DNA from: Orientallactaga sibirica
Taxonomy: Eukaryota > Chordata > Mammalia > Rodentia > Dipodidae
Assembly: GCA_036365145.1 (NCBI GenBank)
Contig: JAEOAD010000024.1
Location: 10,882,501-10,946,500, forward strand
Length of the DNA: 64,000 nucleotides
Direction: 5' to 3'
The position numbers and the translations under genes are program-made. Below are positions 23,701-35,265 of the stretch, piece by piece; within the stretch, counting starts at the first letter, position 1, and each line of letters opens with the position of its first letter. Under the pieces are notes generated by a model. It did not search any database. It saw only the letters and a program-made list of their open reading frames with translations, and was not told where the DNA came from.

Positions 23701-23904
23701 CAAACATAAAAAGCTTAATGTTTATTAGATATTTGAATTACTGTTACCACTATTTAACAAATAGTGTTTCAAGGAAGGTACTGTGGTTGTATCTACATTG
23801 CAGATGTTTTAAATATTATTAACTTCAAGAAGCATAAGATGTTCTTTTTAAAATCCCTAAACTTATGAAACTGGAAAAGGAAGCATGCAGTTTTTAAGGA
23901 GAGT

Positions 23905-23965
23905 AGAATATGTATGCTATACAATAGGTGTTCAGTTTATGGCTGTTGAATAAATGAAGGAGAGA
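23905..23965 (+). mobile_element. Possible L2/MIR-type 3' end
   Basis: acaataggtgttcagtttatg followed by ctgttgaataaatgaagg resembles the AATAAATG-containing 3' end shared by ancient mammalian L2/MIR elements. Very short. Confidence 0.35.
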
Positions 23966-24064
23966 ATAGACAAGTACATATGGGGGATAGAAAATTTTAT
24001 AGAAAACTTTTACAAAGCAAAGTATTATGTCTATAAGAGTAATAAACATATATATTTGCTACCT

Positions 24065-24277
24065 TTAAAATGTTTCATTTATTTATTTGAGAGAAAGAGA
24101 GGGAAACAGAGGCAAAGAGAGAGAGAACAGGCATGTCAGTGCTTCTTACCACTGCAATTAAATTCCAGACACATGCACCACCTTATGCATCTGGTTTATG
24201 TGGATACTGGCGAATCTAACCTAGGTCCTTGGGCTTAACAGTCAAGTGTCTTAACTGCTAAACCATCTCTCCAGCTC
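24065..24277 (-). mobile_element. B2-like SINE, antisense
   Basis: Antisense tail catttatttatttgagag, (GA)-rich stretch, body attccagacacatgcacc, and head aactgctaaaccatctctcc. A ctacctttta-like sequence lies on both sides. Confidence 0.87.
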
Positions 24278-24888
24278 TACCTTTTACTGTCATGGGGACA
24301 CAACATCATTTTAAGAGACTAATCTAAATTTATTTGACAAGTGTAATAAATCTGTATGTCACAAAATTATACATTTGTAAATAAATGAAGACAATAAAAT
24401 ATGCCAGTGAAAATAAAAATTATTTAAATTCAAAAAGGGGAAAAATTAAAATAAATAAAATTAATAAAATGTTTACAGATACTACTCTAACAGCATATTA
24501 ATTTTGATATCAATGAGTTTGTCAGTATAAATGTGTGTGTTTGTGTGATTTGTAAAATAGTAAACTGAAAGATTAAAAAATAAATAAAAATTACATAGTT
24601 GAACAGACCATTCAAAAAACTATTGTCAAGAATGTTAAGTATTGTATTAAAACAATGAATTCACTGCCTTATTTATTTATTTTTTTACTTTGAAAATGAT
24701 GCTATATCCCATGGATAGTTTAAATTTATGAGATGAAATTATATTAAAATATATGTTTATTACCTTCATCACTTTCATTTTAGTAACAGAATCCATCCAA
24801 AGACTTTTTAATATATATTTTTATATTATCTGGATGAACTTTTGATTGAAACTGGCTTATGTTACATAAAATATTCCCCCATGATTTG
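24278..24888. other. No gene seen
   Basis: Very AT-rich (many AATAAA-like words); nothing recognised. Confidence 0.5.
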
Positions 24889-24889
24889 G

Positions 24890-25215
24890 TGCCTTCTTCT
24901 TTCTTTTTTTTTTCCATTTTTTATTAGTTATCTATATAATGTGCATAGAACCATGATGATACCATCATTAGCCTTCTCCCTGACCTCTCCCCCAGGGAAT
25001 GTGGGTCTTACATTGTGGGGGTAGCCATCAGTTATGGTGAGGCAATGTCTCTGTGCATAATGACCCAACTTATGGCTCTAATAATCTTTCCACCCCTATT
25101 TCAGTGATGAGGTCATGGGATTCTCTGTGTCTCTGGATCTCTGGTTTGGTAGGGGTTGAGTGTTCTCTGAGTCTATCTCCTTCACCCCTGTGCTGATACC
25201 AGGTCCTTGCCTTCT
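24890..25215 (-). mobile_element. Antisense LINE 3' UTR-like retroposon
   Basis: On the minus strand it reads as a GC-richer UTR (caaggacctggtatcagcac to cagggagaaggctaatgatgg) ending aactaataaaaaatgg plus an A-run. This is a typical L1-type 3' end (AATAAA and poly(A)). Family not identified. Confidence 0.5.
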
Positions 25216-27125
25216 TTCTTAAGGAAAGAATCCATAAAACATATCAGGATCTAGCTACTGGTTCAGTATTAAACTTTTATCTGGAGGGTTAAAGTTTTAT
25301 AAGGTTTAGGATTATAAAATATTAACATGAAGGTTGAAATTCTGATATCTTCATTAAAGAAAGTGAGTTGGGCTTCCTTTTTTAACTCTTACTTTTATTT
25401 TTTCTAAAGTATATGAAAATTGAACTATAGTGCTTGTCAGAAATCCTGAAAGGAATGGGATGATTAGCATTTTTCCCTTTTATGTATCACAAGGAGTATC
25501 TAGGATTCAGTTAAAATTAATATTAATTTTCCTTATAGTATACTGATTTAAATGCTAACTTATTTCTTATATGCAACATTCTATAAATAAAATTTTGATA
25601 ATTGTGAAAAAGCAACATATTTGTTTGTCTTCTATTAGAATACTTTCATAGTAATTATTGTAAAATTTCTATCACCTGAACTATAAACATTTTTTGAATG
25701 TTTTTATATTCATTAATTAACTTTGTGCTAATAATTACTACCCATGGGTAACTGAATCACATGTTTCCCATACCTAATTGTAATGGATTATTAAATCTCC
25801 AAAATCTTCCTTAGAACTGTAAACAGAAAATAGTAGTGGTGAGTCCAAGGAGACCATTTTTGGTTCTCTTACCAGTCTTGCTTGTAATACAAAAAAATTT
25901 ATCAAGAGGAAAATACCAAGGTCACAAATTTCTAAAAAAAAAAAAAAAAAAAAAAATAGATGTGTGGGATTGAGATGTTCCATGAAATAATGATATCATA
26001 TGTTTGATATTTTATCCCAATTAATAAAACTGTGTTTTCATATGATCTATATCTCTCAAGGCTAGCAACTGATGTTGGCTCCTTTGCAGTTGTCTGTACA
26101 TACTTACCCAATGAAAAGAATGGCAGTTGGCTATAAACATCAGTGAGAGTCACTTTCTGCTCATCAGACATGTCATAGAAAAAAAGTACTGGAATTGTTT
26201 GCACAGTGTTATTAGACATGATCACTGGCTTTGGGAAAACCCAATACATCAAAGAATTTGTGTCCACCATAAGAAGCCTTTGGATATTTACGGTGGGAAA
26301 GCAGTGTATGTAGACACAATTCAAAAATCACATTTAATTTGATATAAGAAGATATTTATTGCATAGATATTGTCTAAAGATTCAGGCCTGCTTAAATGTT
26401 TGAATGAAGGGTAACTAGACACAGAATAAAGCTGTGGCTGAAAAACTACTCAGTAGGTGAGGGGATGACTCAGTCACACCGGAGTCTTTCCTGCCAGTGA
26501 GTCATGACTAGATCTCCTCATTGACACTGGAGTGTTTGACAAATTGTCCTGGGCACTTTTCAGAGAAGGTGGTAGAGACACAAAGAAACATGATGCTCAT
26601 ATCTGCTAATGTGCAAACTCCAAAAGGAGTCTTGATTTGAACAACAGAAATAAAAGTTATTTGGCCTCTTGAGTTTTGTAGAAAGTTGATCTAGCAAAAC
26701 TATAAAGCTGCTTTGTATAAATTGCTTTTCAATCTCATATATGAGGACAATTTCTAATATTTGCAAAGCCTGCTATTTTCCCTTTATTTGTGTTTGATTT
26801 CTACTTTCCAAGAAACTCTATTTAAGATAGTGAAATTCAATTTAGCTCAAACTGCAATGCATATCTCAGTAAGAGACAAACATTCTGATGCAGAGAAGCA
26901 GTTTGTTCAATCAGCCCAGAATTCAAAGTTAATGATGCTAGCCTCAATGAAATATGAGTTTTTGCTTTTGTTAATGTAGTATATTTGGGGTGCCATTTTA
27001 AGGATTCAAATTATTCCCCAACTGGGAAACATGAAGTCATTACATTTGCCCTACAGGAAGTTGTAGGAAGGGAAGATAATGTTTCAGTTATCTCTCTCAT
27101 TTCCCTGTGTTGGTGTAGAGTGTTT
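25216..27125. other. No supported gene
   Basis: A 130-codon frame on the minus strand (25932-26324) ends in a run of Phe codons from the A-run at 25934-25956. No domain is recognised, and the A-run lies at the wrong end for a processed-pseudogene tail. Two AP-1 consensus motifs lie at 26466-26508. Confidence 0.5.
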
Positions 27126-27129
27126 GGTG

Positions 27130-27898
27130 TGGTTATATTTTTAATATTAATTTTAATTCTTTTCATTGGCATACAAATATTTATGTCTCATTTATTCTGA
27201 TTTATTCTCATTTATTGTCAAATACCATTTGTTTAGTTGATTTTCATCCCCCGTCTTGTCCCATGATACTCTCCCCGAACATTTGCCCTGTCCTCCAATA
27301 TCCTCTCCTCTTCTCTTCACATTTCACTTGCATCTTTTTGTCCATCCCTAATCTCTCTTCCTGCTCTTTCTTGATATTCACTCTTGGTTACCATTCTATC
27401 TTTATGGGTCTTACCCACACTTGGGCCCTAATATGTACATATTATAGGTATTATAAGCTAAAATCCAATATCAGATTGAACGTGCAGTTTTGGTGTTTCT
27501 GAACTTGAGTTAACACATTTAATATAATTTGTTCAATACTCATGTATTTCCCTTCAAATTTCATAATTAATTTTAAAATTATTACATTTTTATTTATTTG
27601 AGAGAGAGAGAGACAGAGAAAGAAACACACAAAAAGAGAGAAGAAAGAGAGAGAGAAAGAATGGATGTGCCATGGTTTCCAGTCACTGCAAATGAACTCC
27701 AGACGCGTGTGCGACCTAGTGCATCTGGCCTATGTAAGTCTTGAGACTTTGGCTTTCCAGGCAAGGCTCTTAACCAATAAGTCATCCCTCCAGCCCCATA
27801 ATTTCATTTTTTATACTGTGGCACAGAACTCTATTATGAATATGAACCACATTGTCACTATCCATTCATCTGTTAATGTGTATCTTGGATGATTCCAT
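27130..27898 (-). mobile_element. Antisense half of a probable twin-primed LINE-1
   Basis: Starting from a T-rich edge, the plus strand reads as an antisense L1 3' UTR (cttgtcccatgatactctcc). ORF2 C-terminus follows (atgtatttcccttcaaatttc, tatccattcatctgttaatg, ggatgattccatctt). It is interrupted by a SINE at 27583-27797. The next L1 segment runs in the opposite direction. Confidence 0.6.
27583..27797 (-). mobile_element. B2-like SINE inside the antisense L1
   Basis: Antisense tail tttttatttatttgagag, GA-rich tract, body gaactccagacgcgtgtgc and head cttaaccaataagtcatccc, then tccagcccc. aatttcat lies on both sides (about 27557 and 27800), compatible with a target duplication. Confidence 0.85.
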
Positions 27899-28440
27899 CT
27901 TCAACATCCATAATCATCAGATAAATGCAAATAAGACTCCTCTCAGATACCATCTTACCCCTTTCAGGATGACTATCTTCAAGAAAACTGATAACTGCTA
28001 GTGAGAATGTGGGGAAAGAGTAACTCTTATATATTGTTGGAGGGAATGCAAACTAATACAGTCATTATGGAAGCTGGTATGTAGGTAGCTCAAAACTTAG
28101 ACCAAGGCTCAGGGGATTTTGTGGAAGAGGGGAAAGAAATGTTATAAGAGGCACATATTGGGATGCCATGCCTGGAGGCACTGCCCCCCATAACTGACTG
28201 CTATTCACAACACATAACCCACAACCCCATGGAAAACACCAGGAACCTCCCTGATGAAGAGGCCCTGTGGAATGGGGGAAAGGGGAAGAGAAAAGATGAT
28301 ATCAAGATATAATGTGTCCATACAAAGTGTGTTCTTAATAAAAAAATAAAAATAAATGAATAAAATAATGGATCGCTCATATGATCCAGTTTACTACTCC
28401 CGGAATTATGTCTTAAGGACTCCACACTCTAGTATAGTGA
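27899..28440 (+). mobile_element. Sense half of the L1 (ORF2 part), with nested insertion
   Basis: Begins caacatccataatcatcag, then actgctagtgagaatgtggg and ttgttggagggaatgcaaac, up to gtaggtagctcaaaactt at about 28097. ORF2 sequence resumes after 28365 with tatgatccagtttactactc. The homologous stretch in the large L1 is about 52600-52870. Confidence 0.6.
28098..28365 (+). mobile_element. LINE-type 3' end inserted in L1 relic
   Basis: A UTR-like block (aggctcaggggattttgtgg, gggatgccatgcctggaggc, gaatgggggaaaggggaag) ends with gtgttcttaataaaaaaat and an A-rich tail. It separates two pieces of L1 ORF2 that are otherwise contiguous. Confidence 0.6.
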
Positions 28441-28524
28441 TATTTAGAGTTTTTCATACAGTGTTAGATATTATTGTTTACTTTGGAAAATTTAATGAAA
28501 CTTAGAGCTCCATCTGGGCTGCCT

Positions 28525-28569
28525 GGTGAGTCTTAGGAGTGACTTGGCCACAGTGTGAGACCCTGTCTC

Positions 28570-28617
<48 letters not shown>

Positions 28618-28627
28618 AAAAAAAAAA
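28525..28627 (+). mobile_element. B1 3' fragment with (CAA)n tail
   Basis: gtgagaccctgtctcaaacaac is the 3' end of a B1-type SINE. It runs into about 15 CAA units at 28570-28616 and an A-run. Confidence 0.7.
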
Positions 28628-28872
28628 ACAGCATTTATTTTGATGAATGCATTTATGTTAAAAATGGTAATGATCCTAGAAAAACTAAGACTAAGAGCCA
28701 CTATCATATATTATATTTTGAATTATTTTAATACATTTTCAGTAGCAAACTTTGCATGTCAATATGCAATTATATAAACCACTACAATGTATTTTTCAAG
28801 TAACTTTTAATTTCCCCTAAGACAAAACTCAGAATTTTCTGTTTCCTCTCAATAGGCTTTCCTCTCTTCCCC

Positions 28873-29220
28873 TGTGTGTGGTAGTTTGAATATATGGCCC
28901 CACAGACTCAAGTGCTTTATTAAAATTGAGTTTGCAGCTATAGCCCCTAGCAAGCAGATTCCTGCTACAAGGGTATGTGTCATTGCAGGCAGATCTAAAT
29001 TCTAGCATAAAAGTACACAGAAAGGTTTTAAGCTCTGCCTGTGCTTGCTTGTGGTGCTGGCTGTTTAGTAGTGTCTCTCTGTTGGATATATCTATGAAAG
29101 CCAGCTTCTTTTACGATTTGATGCAACTTTCCTTGGGTCAGTAAACTTGAAATAATCCCCTTTCTCTCATAAACTTCTGGCTTGGATGTTCATCTCAGCA
29201 TCATGGAGCTGACTACATTG
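28873..29220 (+). mobile_element. MaLR-type LTR
   Basis: Begins tgtgtggtagtttgaatatatgg. It carries aaagccagcttcttttacg, then gaaataatcccctttctctc, and ends agctgactaca. The layout matches other MaLR LTRs here but belongs to a different subfamily. Confidence 0.6.
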
Positions 29221-29797
29221 TGTATATTTGAGACTTAACTATACTTCAGCATTATTGTAAGTACTGTTTTTGAATAAATAGATTACAAGGAGTTTAACAA
29301 GATACAGTGCTGGTACTTAAGCATGAAGTAAATATTCTTGAATGAGAAAAAGAGATATAATTACCAGATATGTGTAAAAGACAGAATATAACTGCTCCAA
29401 TAAACATATCAAACAAAATGTTCTGAGTGCACAAAGGAATACACCACTAAATTACATTGAGAAAACTTAGAAAATCTATTTTAAAATAGTGAAATATTAT
29501 AATCTGGATTAAAAATGTACATTTTCAAAAAACAAGGCACAATAACAAAAGGAAAAAACCACAATGGATTGTATGAATAAAACATAAAGTGATTTAACTA
29601 TAAGGTATGCAAGTAGTAATAGATTTAGATTTGTTAGAACTGTAAATACCTAGGAGGTAATGTGAGAGCCAGCTCTGTCAAGCACTAAATGACAACATTC
29701 AAACATTGAATCTCTGTGTTGATAGCAAAGAGACACTGCAGGCATTGTGAATTAGTGAATATACTGTGTTGCAGAAAGTTATTCAGAGAATTTTGTC
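29221..29797. other. No gene seen
   Basis: AT-rich; nothing recognised. Confidence 0.5.
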
Positions 29798-29812
29798 AAG
29801 AATATATTTTAG

Positions 29813-29996
29813 AGCTGGACATGGAGGCGCATGCCTTTAATCCCAGCACTTGGGAGGCAGAGGTAGGAGGATCACTGTGAGTTTGAGGCCACCCTGAGAC
29901 TTCATAGTGAATATCAGGTCAGCCTGAGCTAGAGCAAGACCCTACCTCGAAAAACAAAAACAACCACCACCAAAAAACAAAATAATTAAATTAAAA
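29813..29996 (+). mobile_element. B1 SINE with perfect target-site duplication
   Basis: agctggacatggaggcgcatg through tacctcgaaaaac and an A-rich tail. The 15-bp flank aagaatatattttag is present without change at 29798-29812 and 29997-30011, so insertion is recent relative to most repeats here. Confidence 0.96.
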
Positions 29997-30307
29997 AAGA
30001 ATATATTTTAGCACTCAAAAGTATAAAGATACAGAAATGAATTGTAATACTATTCTGAAGTCTACTTCTAGTCTACCAATGGATGAAAGAAACATACAGA
30101 GGGGAGAAATATTTCAGAGATAATAAAAAATGTCAGTGATTAATTTGTGATGGGCGTAAAATGAGGCTACTTAGTAAAGAACCTTCCAAGGTTTTTTGAA
30201 TCTATTCTGCGCACTTAACATCTACTATCCCTGATCGCTCGGCAACCTTGCTGAATCAAGACAGACTGGCACCTACAACTGTGTAAATTTTCTTTAAAAG
30301 CTAGCTT

Positions 30308-30583
30308 GGGGGCTGGAGAGATGGCTTAGCGGTTAAGGTACCTGCCTCCTAAGCCTAAGAACGCTGGTTCCAATCTCCAGTGGTTCCAATCTCCAGGTCC
30401 CATGTTTAGCCAGATGCAAGGTGACACAAGGGCACAATGCTGAACTTGAACACAAATGGGCCCAAGTATCTGGATTTCGTTCGCAGCCCACCTCTGTCTT
30501 CCTCTCCCTCTCTCTCCAAAAAAACAACAACAACAACAACAACAACAAAACAAACAAACAACAAAACAAACAAAAAAAAAACA
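30308..30583 (+). mobile_element. B2-like SINE, long subfamily, with internal 16-bp duplication
   Basis: Head gggctggagagatggcttag. The body carries the extra segment aagggcacaatgctgaac before the gcagcccacctctg part, as also seen at 33.5 and 57.4 kb. tggttccaatctccag occurs twice in tandem at about 30365-30396. The tail is (AAC)n/(AAAC)n instead of AAAT. Confidence 0.88.
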
Positions 30584-30589
30584 AGTTTG

Positions 30590-31055
30590 GTGTAAGTCAA
30601 GGATTCCTAGGTCTGTGGTTCTCATCTTGCCTCGATTCTTTGCCCTGTGTACCCAACTGTGAGCTGCCCATCAGTGACCAACATCATGGTAATAAAAGTA
30701 TCCCCCCAATACCTCTGATTGCCTGCTTCCTGCCACCATTTGTGACAAATTTGGATGGTGAGCTGTGCCTCTCATTTCTAGAGAAACAAAATATTAAAAG
30801 AAAATTCTTTGAATATTTCCTCATTTGACCATGTTGAGAGCCAAGCGAAAGGCTTTATGATGTAAAATATAGGAAAGACACAGGTTGGGGGGAATCTACA
30901 CTGGTATTAATACATCACTAACTGTTTCCCTACATACCACAACATTTAATAATCGTGTGAGAGAATGGCGAACTAGATATTATTATCTCAATTTCATGAA
31001 GTAGAAATTTATGCTAGAACAGTTAACTTACCTATTAGGATAATATAAGTGATAG
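30590..31055. other. No gene seen
   Basis: Unrecognised sequence after the SINE. The 135-codon plus-strand frame at 30421-30828 is made largely of the SINE and its tail. Confidence 0.5.
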
Positions 31056-31059
31056 ACTG

Positions 31060-32258
31060 TTCACAAATTAAGTACTATCATGCTTATTTTGATTATTAAT
31101 TTGATATAACTATGTAGTATTTACTATTTTATGTCCAGCTTCTCAAACATATGTCTGTTAGACTAATACTTCTTGAATACATCAGTTAGTTAATGTTCTT
31201 AGGACTTCATAGTTGTCCAGTGTATTAATATACCACATTTTATTTAATAAATTCCAATAATGTTAGATAATTAGTGGCTTCTAATTTAATTTATTAAAAG
31301 TAACAATGTGGACCTGAGGAGATGGATCTGTACATCAGGGTCTCCCTGCAAGCATGAGGATTCACAGGCAGACACCTGGAACCCGCATAGAAGCTGTGTG
31401 TGATGACATGCACTTATGGAAGGGGACACAGGAGGTCCCTTAGCGCTTGCTGACTAGCTTAACTAGCTAAATAGGTAAGCTTTAGGTTCAATAAGAGACT
31501 CAAAATATATGGCAGAGAGTGACTGAGGCTGACACCTAAGTGTTAATTAAAACCTATACATGCATACATACACAAATGCACATCCCCACCATATATGTAA
31601 ACTTGCACATACGAGACACATTTACATATGTACTACATACACACACACACAAGGGAAAATTATATCTTTAGATTAATTTACATAATTATTTTTGAGATAT
31701 AAGTATTTATCACTGGAATTGTGTATTTGTAAGGAATGTATGCTCATGTTTGGCTTACACTGTCAAAATGTGTTCTTTTTATTTTATTTTCCTGCCTAAT
31801 GCACAAATTTCCACTCATAATAGAAATTGTGCTGTTTTTAAACTTCATAGCTATTGAATAATATATTCTTTCAAAAATATTTAGCACTATTCCATTCCTG
31901 TTTAAATTTGCTAGTGATGGGGTCATAAAGAGTTCTTATTTCATGTCAGTTCAATTTATTTGTTACTAAAATTGGGTTCTTTATATTTTCTTTCCTAATC
32001 ATTTATATATTCTAGATACAAGTCTATTTTTGAAAGCCTCTATTGGAAGCTTCTACTCTGTGCCTTGCTTAACAGTATCCTTTGACAAGCAAAGATTTTT
32101 ACTTACCATAAAGTCCAATGTATCAATTCTTCTAATTTGCAAATATTGTATGATAAATATTGGCCAGTGACAAATTGTGACAATATTCTCATATTGTATC
32201 TAGATGTTTTATTATTCTATCCTTTTACATGTTGAATATCTAATTGGTTTTATATGGA
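31060..32258 (-). mobile_element. Ancient L1 (L1M-type), antisense, split by a B4
   Basis: The plus strand shows, in order, the antisense ORF2 landmarks: gacttcatagttgtccagtg, aatataccacattttattt and tatcactggaattgtgtat. Next come tgggttctttatattttc, tatattctagatacaagtc, cagtatcctttgacaagc and ataaagtccaatgtatcaat. Strongly diverged. Confidence 0.72.
31312..31655 (+). mobile_element. B4 SINE inside the ancient L1
   Basis: tRNA-like head (gaggagatggatctgtacatc), gagacacctgg-type middle, gcttgctgactagcttaac, gtaagctttaggttcaataag, and a CA/CATA-rich tail. Confidence 0.75.
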
Positions 32259-32259
32259 A

Positions 32260-32390
32260 AAACCCATACAAAGCCAAATGCACAGAGTGGTACATGAATC
32301 TTGAGTTCATTTGCAAGGGGCACTGGTGTGCCTATTCTCTCTCTCTTTTTCTCTCTCTCCTTGCAAAATAAATAAATAAATACTATTATC
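32260..32390 (+). mobile_element. 5'-truncated B2-like SINE
   Basis: Starts inside the body (acccatacaaagccaaatgc), continues with gagttcatttgcaaggggc, a CT tract and AAATAAATAAAT. Confidence 0.78.
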
Positions 32391-32434
32391 ACCCCCCCCC
32401 CAATTTGTACATAGGGATTGTGAGAAAGGCTCAC

Positions 32435-32722
32435 TCTATAAAATGATTTTTACCCAAGCATGAGGGACCTGAGTCGATTCCTGTTTTCTACAGAAAAGCC
32501 AGGCATGGTGGTATATGGACATGTAATCCCTGTGCTGGGGAAGCAGGGACAGGAGGAGAGATAGAGTCTCTCAGACTGGCTGGCAGGCTAGTCTGTTAGT
32601 TCTCTGAGAATCCTGGTCTCAATTAAAGAGTTACAGAGTGATTAAAGAAGACATCTAACATATTCTCTGGCCTCCACACACATGTGCACAGATATGCACA
32701 TGGATATATGCACATGTGCGTG

Positions 32723-32753
<31 letters not shown>

Positions 32754-32765
32754 ACAACACAACAC
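32435..32765 (+). mobile_element. B4 SINE with (CA)n tail
   Basis: agccaggcatggtggtatatg (B1-like), gactggctggcaggctagtc, gattaaagaagacatctaac and tctggcctccacacacatg, followed by CA repeats (32723-32748). Confidence 0.78.
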
Positions 32766-33080
32766 ATATACACATACCACACACATACAAAGTCTATATC
32801 TGACTCTCTTGCTGGTGGGATGCTTAAAGTCTTTAAGAGATGCTTCCTGTATTTGAATATTATTTTTTCTAGATGATTTTATCCCAAGCAGTCATAACAC
32901 ACACTGTATTACTAAAAAGTGTGTATTTTACCTATATTATGAACAAATAACATATTCATTTTAATTCCCCTATCACTGCTTTCATGCATTTAAATATAAC
33001 TAAAACTGTATTCACACAATATTTCAGATTTTATCATTACAACTAAAGAACTACCATGTAATGTAATTATTATATTGTTA

Positions 33081-33310
33081 AATATTTATTTATTTACTTA
33101 TTTGAGAGAGGTACAGGTGTAAAGACAGACAGTGAGCAAGAGAGACAGAGAGAGAGAGAGTTCACTAATGGGCTGGGCATGCCAGAACCTTCTGCCACTG
33201 CCAATAATCTCCAGATGCATGTGTCAGATGTATGGGTATTGGGGGGAAAACCTGGGTCAACAGGCTTTGCAAGCAAGTGCCTTTAAACACTTAGCCTTCT
33301 CTCCAGCCCT
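33081..33310 (-). mobile_element. B2-like SINE with 18-bp target-site duplication
   Basis: Antisense tail aaatatttatttatttac to head cttagccttctctccagccc. Flanks gtaattattatattgtta (33063-33080) and gtaattattttattgtta (33311-33328) differ at one base. Confidence 0.93.
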
Positions 33311-33495
33311 GTAATTATTTTATTGTTACTTTTATACATATTCTTATTTCATCATGCTATTTAAGTATTTTTCTATCACAGGCTAATAAGCAAAGGAATA
33401 ATTCTCAAATTCTACCCCTGTTTTTACCAGAAAATTAAATATTATTGGTTTGTTGCAATGTCCACTATATTATAAAATATTGTGCTCTCATATTC

Positions 33496-33730
33496 TTTTT
33501 TTTTTTTTTATTTGAGAGAGAGAGAGAGAGGGAAAAAGAGAATTGGTGCACCAGGGCCTCAGCCATTGAAATCGAACTCTAGATGCTTGTGCCCCTAGTG
33601 GGCATGTGCAACCTTGTGCTTGACTAACCTTTGTGCATCTGGCTTATGTGAGATCTGGAGAGTTGAACATGGGTCCTTAGGCTTCACAGACAAGCACCTT
33701 AACCATAAACCCATCTCTCCACCCCATGTC
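33496..33730 (-). mobile_element. B2-like SINE, long subfamily, antisense
   Basis: Contains the extra segment cccctagtgggcatgtgcaac plus ttgtgcttgactaacc that marks the longer subfamily. Ends aacccatctctccacccc. Flanks ctcatatt occur on both sides. Confidence 0.88.
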
Positions 33731-33744
33731 CCCTCATATTTTAT

Positions 33745-34365
33745 CTCCAAAAAATTCCCAAATAGAAAAAGAAAAAATAACCAAGGTCTACTGAATTCAT
33801 TCTAATTGTAAAAACAACTATATGAGTCTTCTGTAGTTTCTTGGAAACAATGCATTCTTATAAGTTACCTCATTGCGTAACTGGCCACTTCTTTGCATTT
33901 GAGACAGGCTGCCATGGAGAATGGCTTCTGAAAATCACAGTCACCTTTCCTCTTAGGTGCTATTTATCCATGAGCTTATATAACTGGGTTTCTTTGTATT
34001 TCTCAGGTCTGAATCACTCTTAAACTCAGCAGGGCTCATTCAAAACAACCCCAGCCATACCAACTATGAAATTCTGTGTCCTTAAGGAAAGCATTTACTG
34101 CAATATTTAAGTAGTTATCACAGGTAAGTATAGAAATACTTGCTCTGAGAATTCATAATCAACTAGCAATTTATTTGAATGACAGATGATAGGCCTTTAG
34201 ACAGAGTGAGCAATTCAACAGAAGCTTGGAAACAGAATCAACAAAGGAGAAAGTATATAGTTGGTCAGTTTTAGAAAAAAATGTTATGAGCTTTCCTGGA
34301 AAAAATGATGGAAAGGGCAGCATTTCCCTTCTAGGTTAATATCGTATTTTTGGATAAAAGTTAAC
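33745..34365. other. No gene seen
   Basis: Unrecognised. A 60-codon frame at 33841-34023 lacks any known motif. Confidence 0.5.
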
Positions 34366-34369
34366 ACAT

Positions 34370-34442
34370 TTTTGTGTGCAAATTAGGCATTGAACCTAGG
34401 GCCATCCATGTTCTGCTCCACAAAGCTACAATCTCAGCTTAC
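34370..34442 (-). mobile_element. ID-like SINE fragment, antisense
   Basis: aggcattgaacctagggcc and ctccacaaagctacaatctc match the antisense of the tRNA-derived ID element (box B then box A order). Short and diverged. Confidence 0.5.
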
Positions 34443-34995
34443 AGATATTAATATTTGTTGAATTTCATGAATATGATTAGGCAGGGGATTCAACACACCC
34501 CTTGTATACAGACCTAATCATAGTTGTGATAATGTGTGGAGCATGTCACATGGTCTTTTCAGAGGGGATTATGGAACACATACAGATTTCATAATGTATT
34601 TCCTTTTCTTTGCACAGACGTGTTGTAAGTTATCATTCATAAGCTACGGCATAGCCTGTCTAACCTAACTACCATGAAAATCCTCAGATTTTTCTCATGG
34701 TAACATTCACCTAACTGTAAGCTTCCAAGATGAGTGATCACTGTGTACTCGTGTACTTACAATGTTTTACACGCTTTCTGGTAGAGTCAGTGAATGTTTA
34801 TAAATACATAATTATAAAAATAATTAATTTAGCCTATGTATAATTGTGTACAAAGATTGTTAAATAATATCTATTTAGCATTATTGATGGAGACTTTACT
34901 GGCTAAAATTTGGCATGCTTTGACTAATATATACATATGTATTACATATGTATGTAGGTGAAATAACCACCCTTTTAAAATTTTTCTCCTAATAT
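34443..34995. other. No gene seen
   Basis: AT-rich, unrecognised. Confidence 0.5.
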
Positions 34996-35007
34996 AAAAT
35001 CCAATGG

Positions 35008-35217
35008 GGACTGGTGAGATGGCTTGGTGGTTAAGGCATTTGCCTGCAAAGCCAAAGGATCCTGGTTCAATTCTCCAGAACCCACGTAAGCCAGATGCAC
35101 AAGGTGGCACATGCGTCTGGAGTTCATTTGCAGTGGCTGGAGGCCCTGGTGTGCCCATTCTCTCCTCTCTCTCTCTCTCTGCCTCTTTATCTCAAATAAA
35201 TAAATAATATATATTTT
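35008..35217 (+). mobile_element. B2-like SINE with perfect target-site duplication
   Basis: A close-to-consensus copy: gactggtgagatggcttgg, gttcaattctccagaaccc, gccagatgcacaaggtggc, CT tract and AAATAAATAAAT. The flank aaatccaatgg is repeated at 34997-35007 and 35218-35228. Confidence 0.95.
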
Positions 35218-35265
35218 AAATCCAATGGAATTTTCATTAACTACTTTAGAGTCCACTTTCTCTTC

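Noticed and set aside
25932..26324. 130-codon minus-strand open frame as a gene or processed pseudogene
   Set aside because: No recognisable domain. The A-run lies at the coding 3' end in the wrong orientation for a poly(A) tail, and about one or two frames of this length are expected by chance in this base composition.
30421..30828. 135-codon frame with poly-Asn/Gln
   Set aside because: Produced by the SINE body and its (AAC)n tail.
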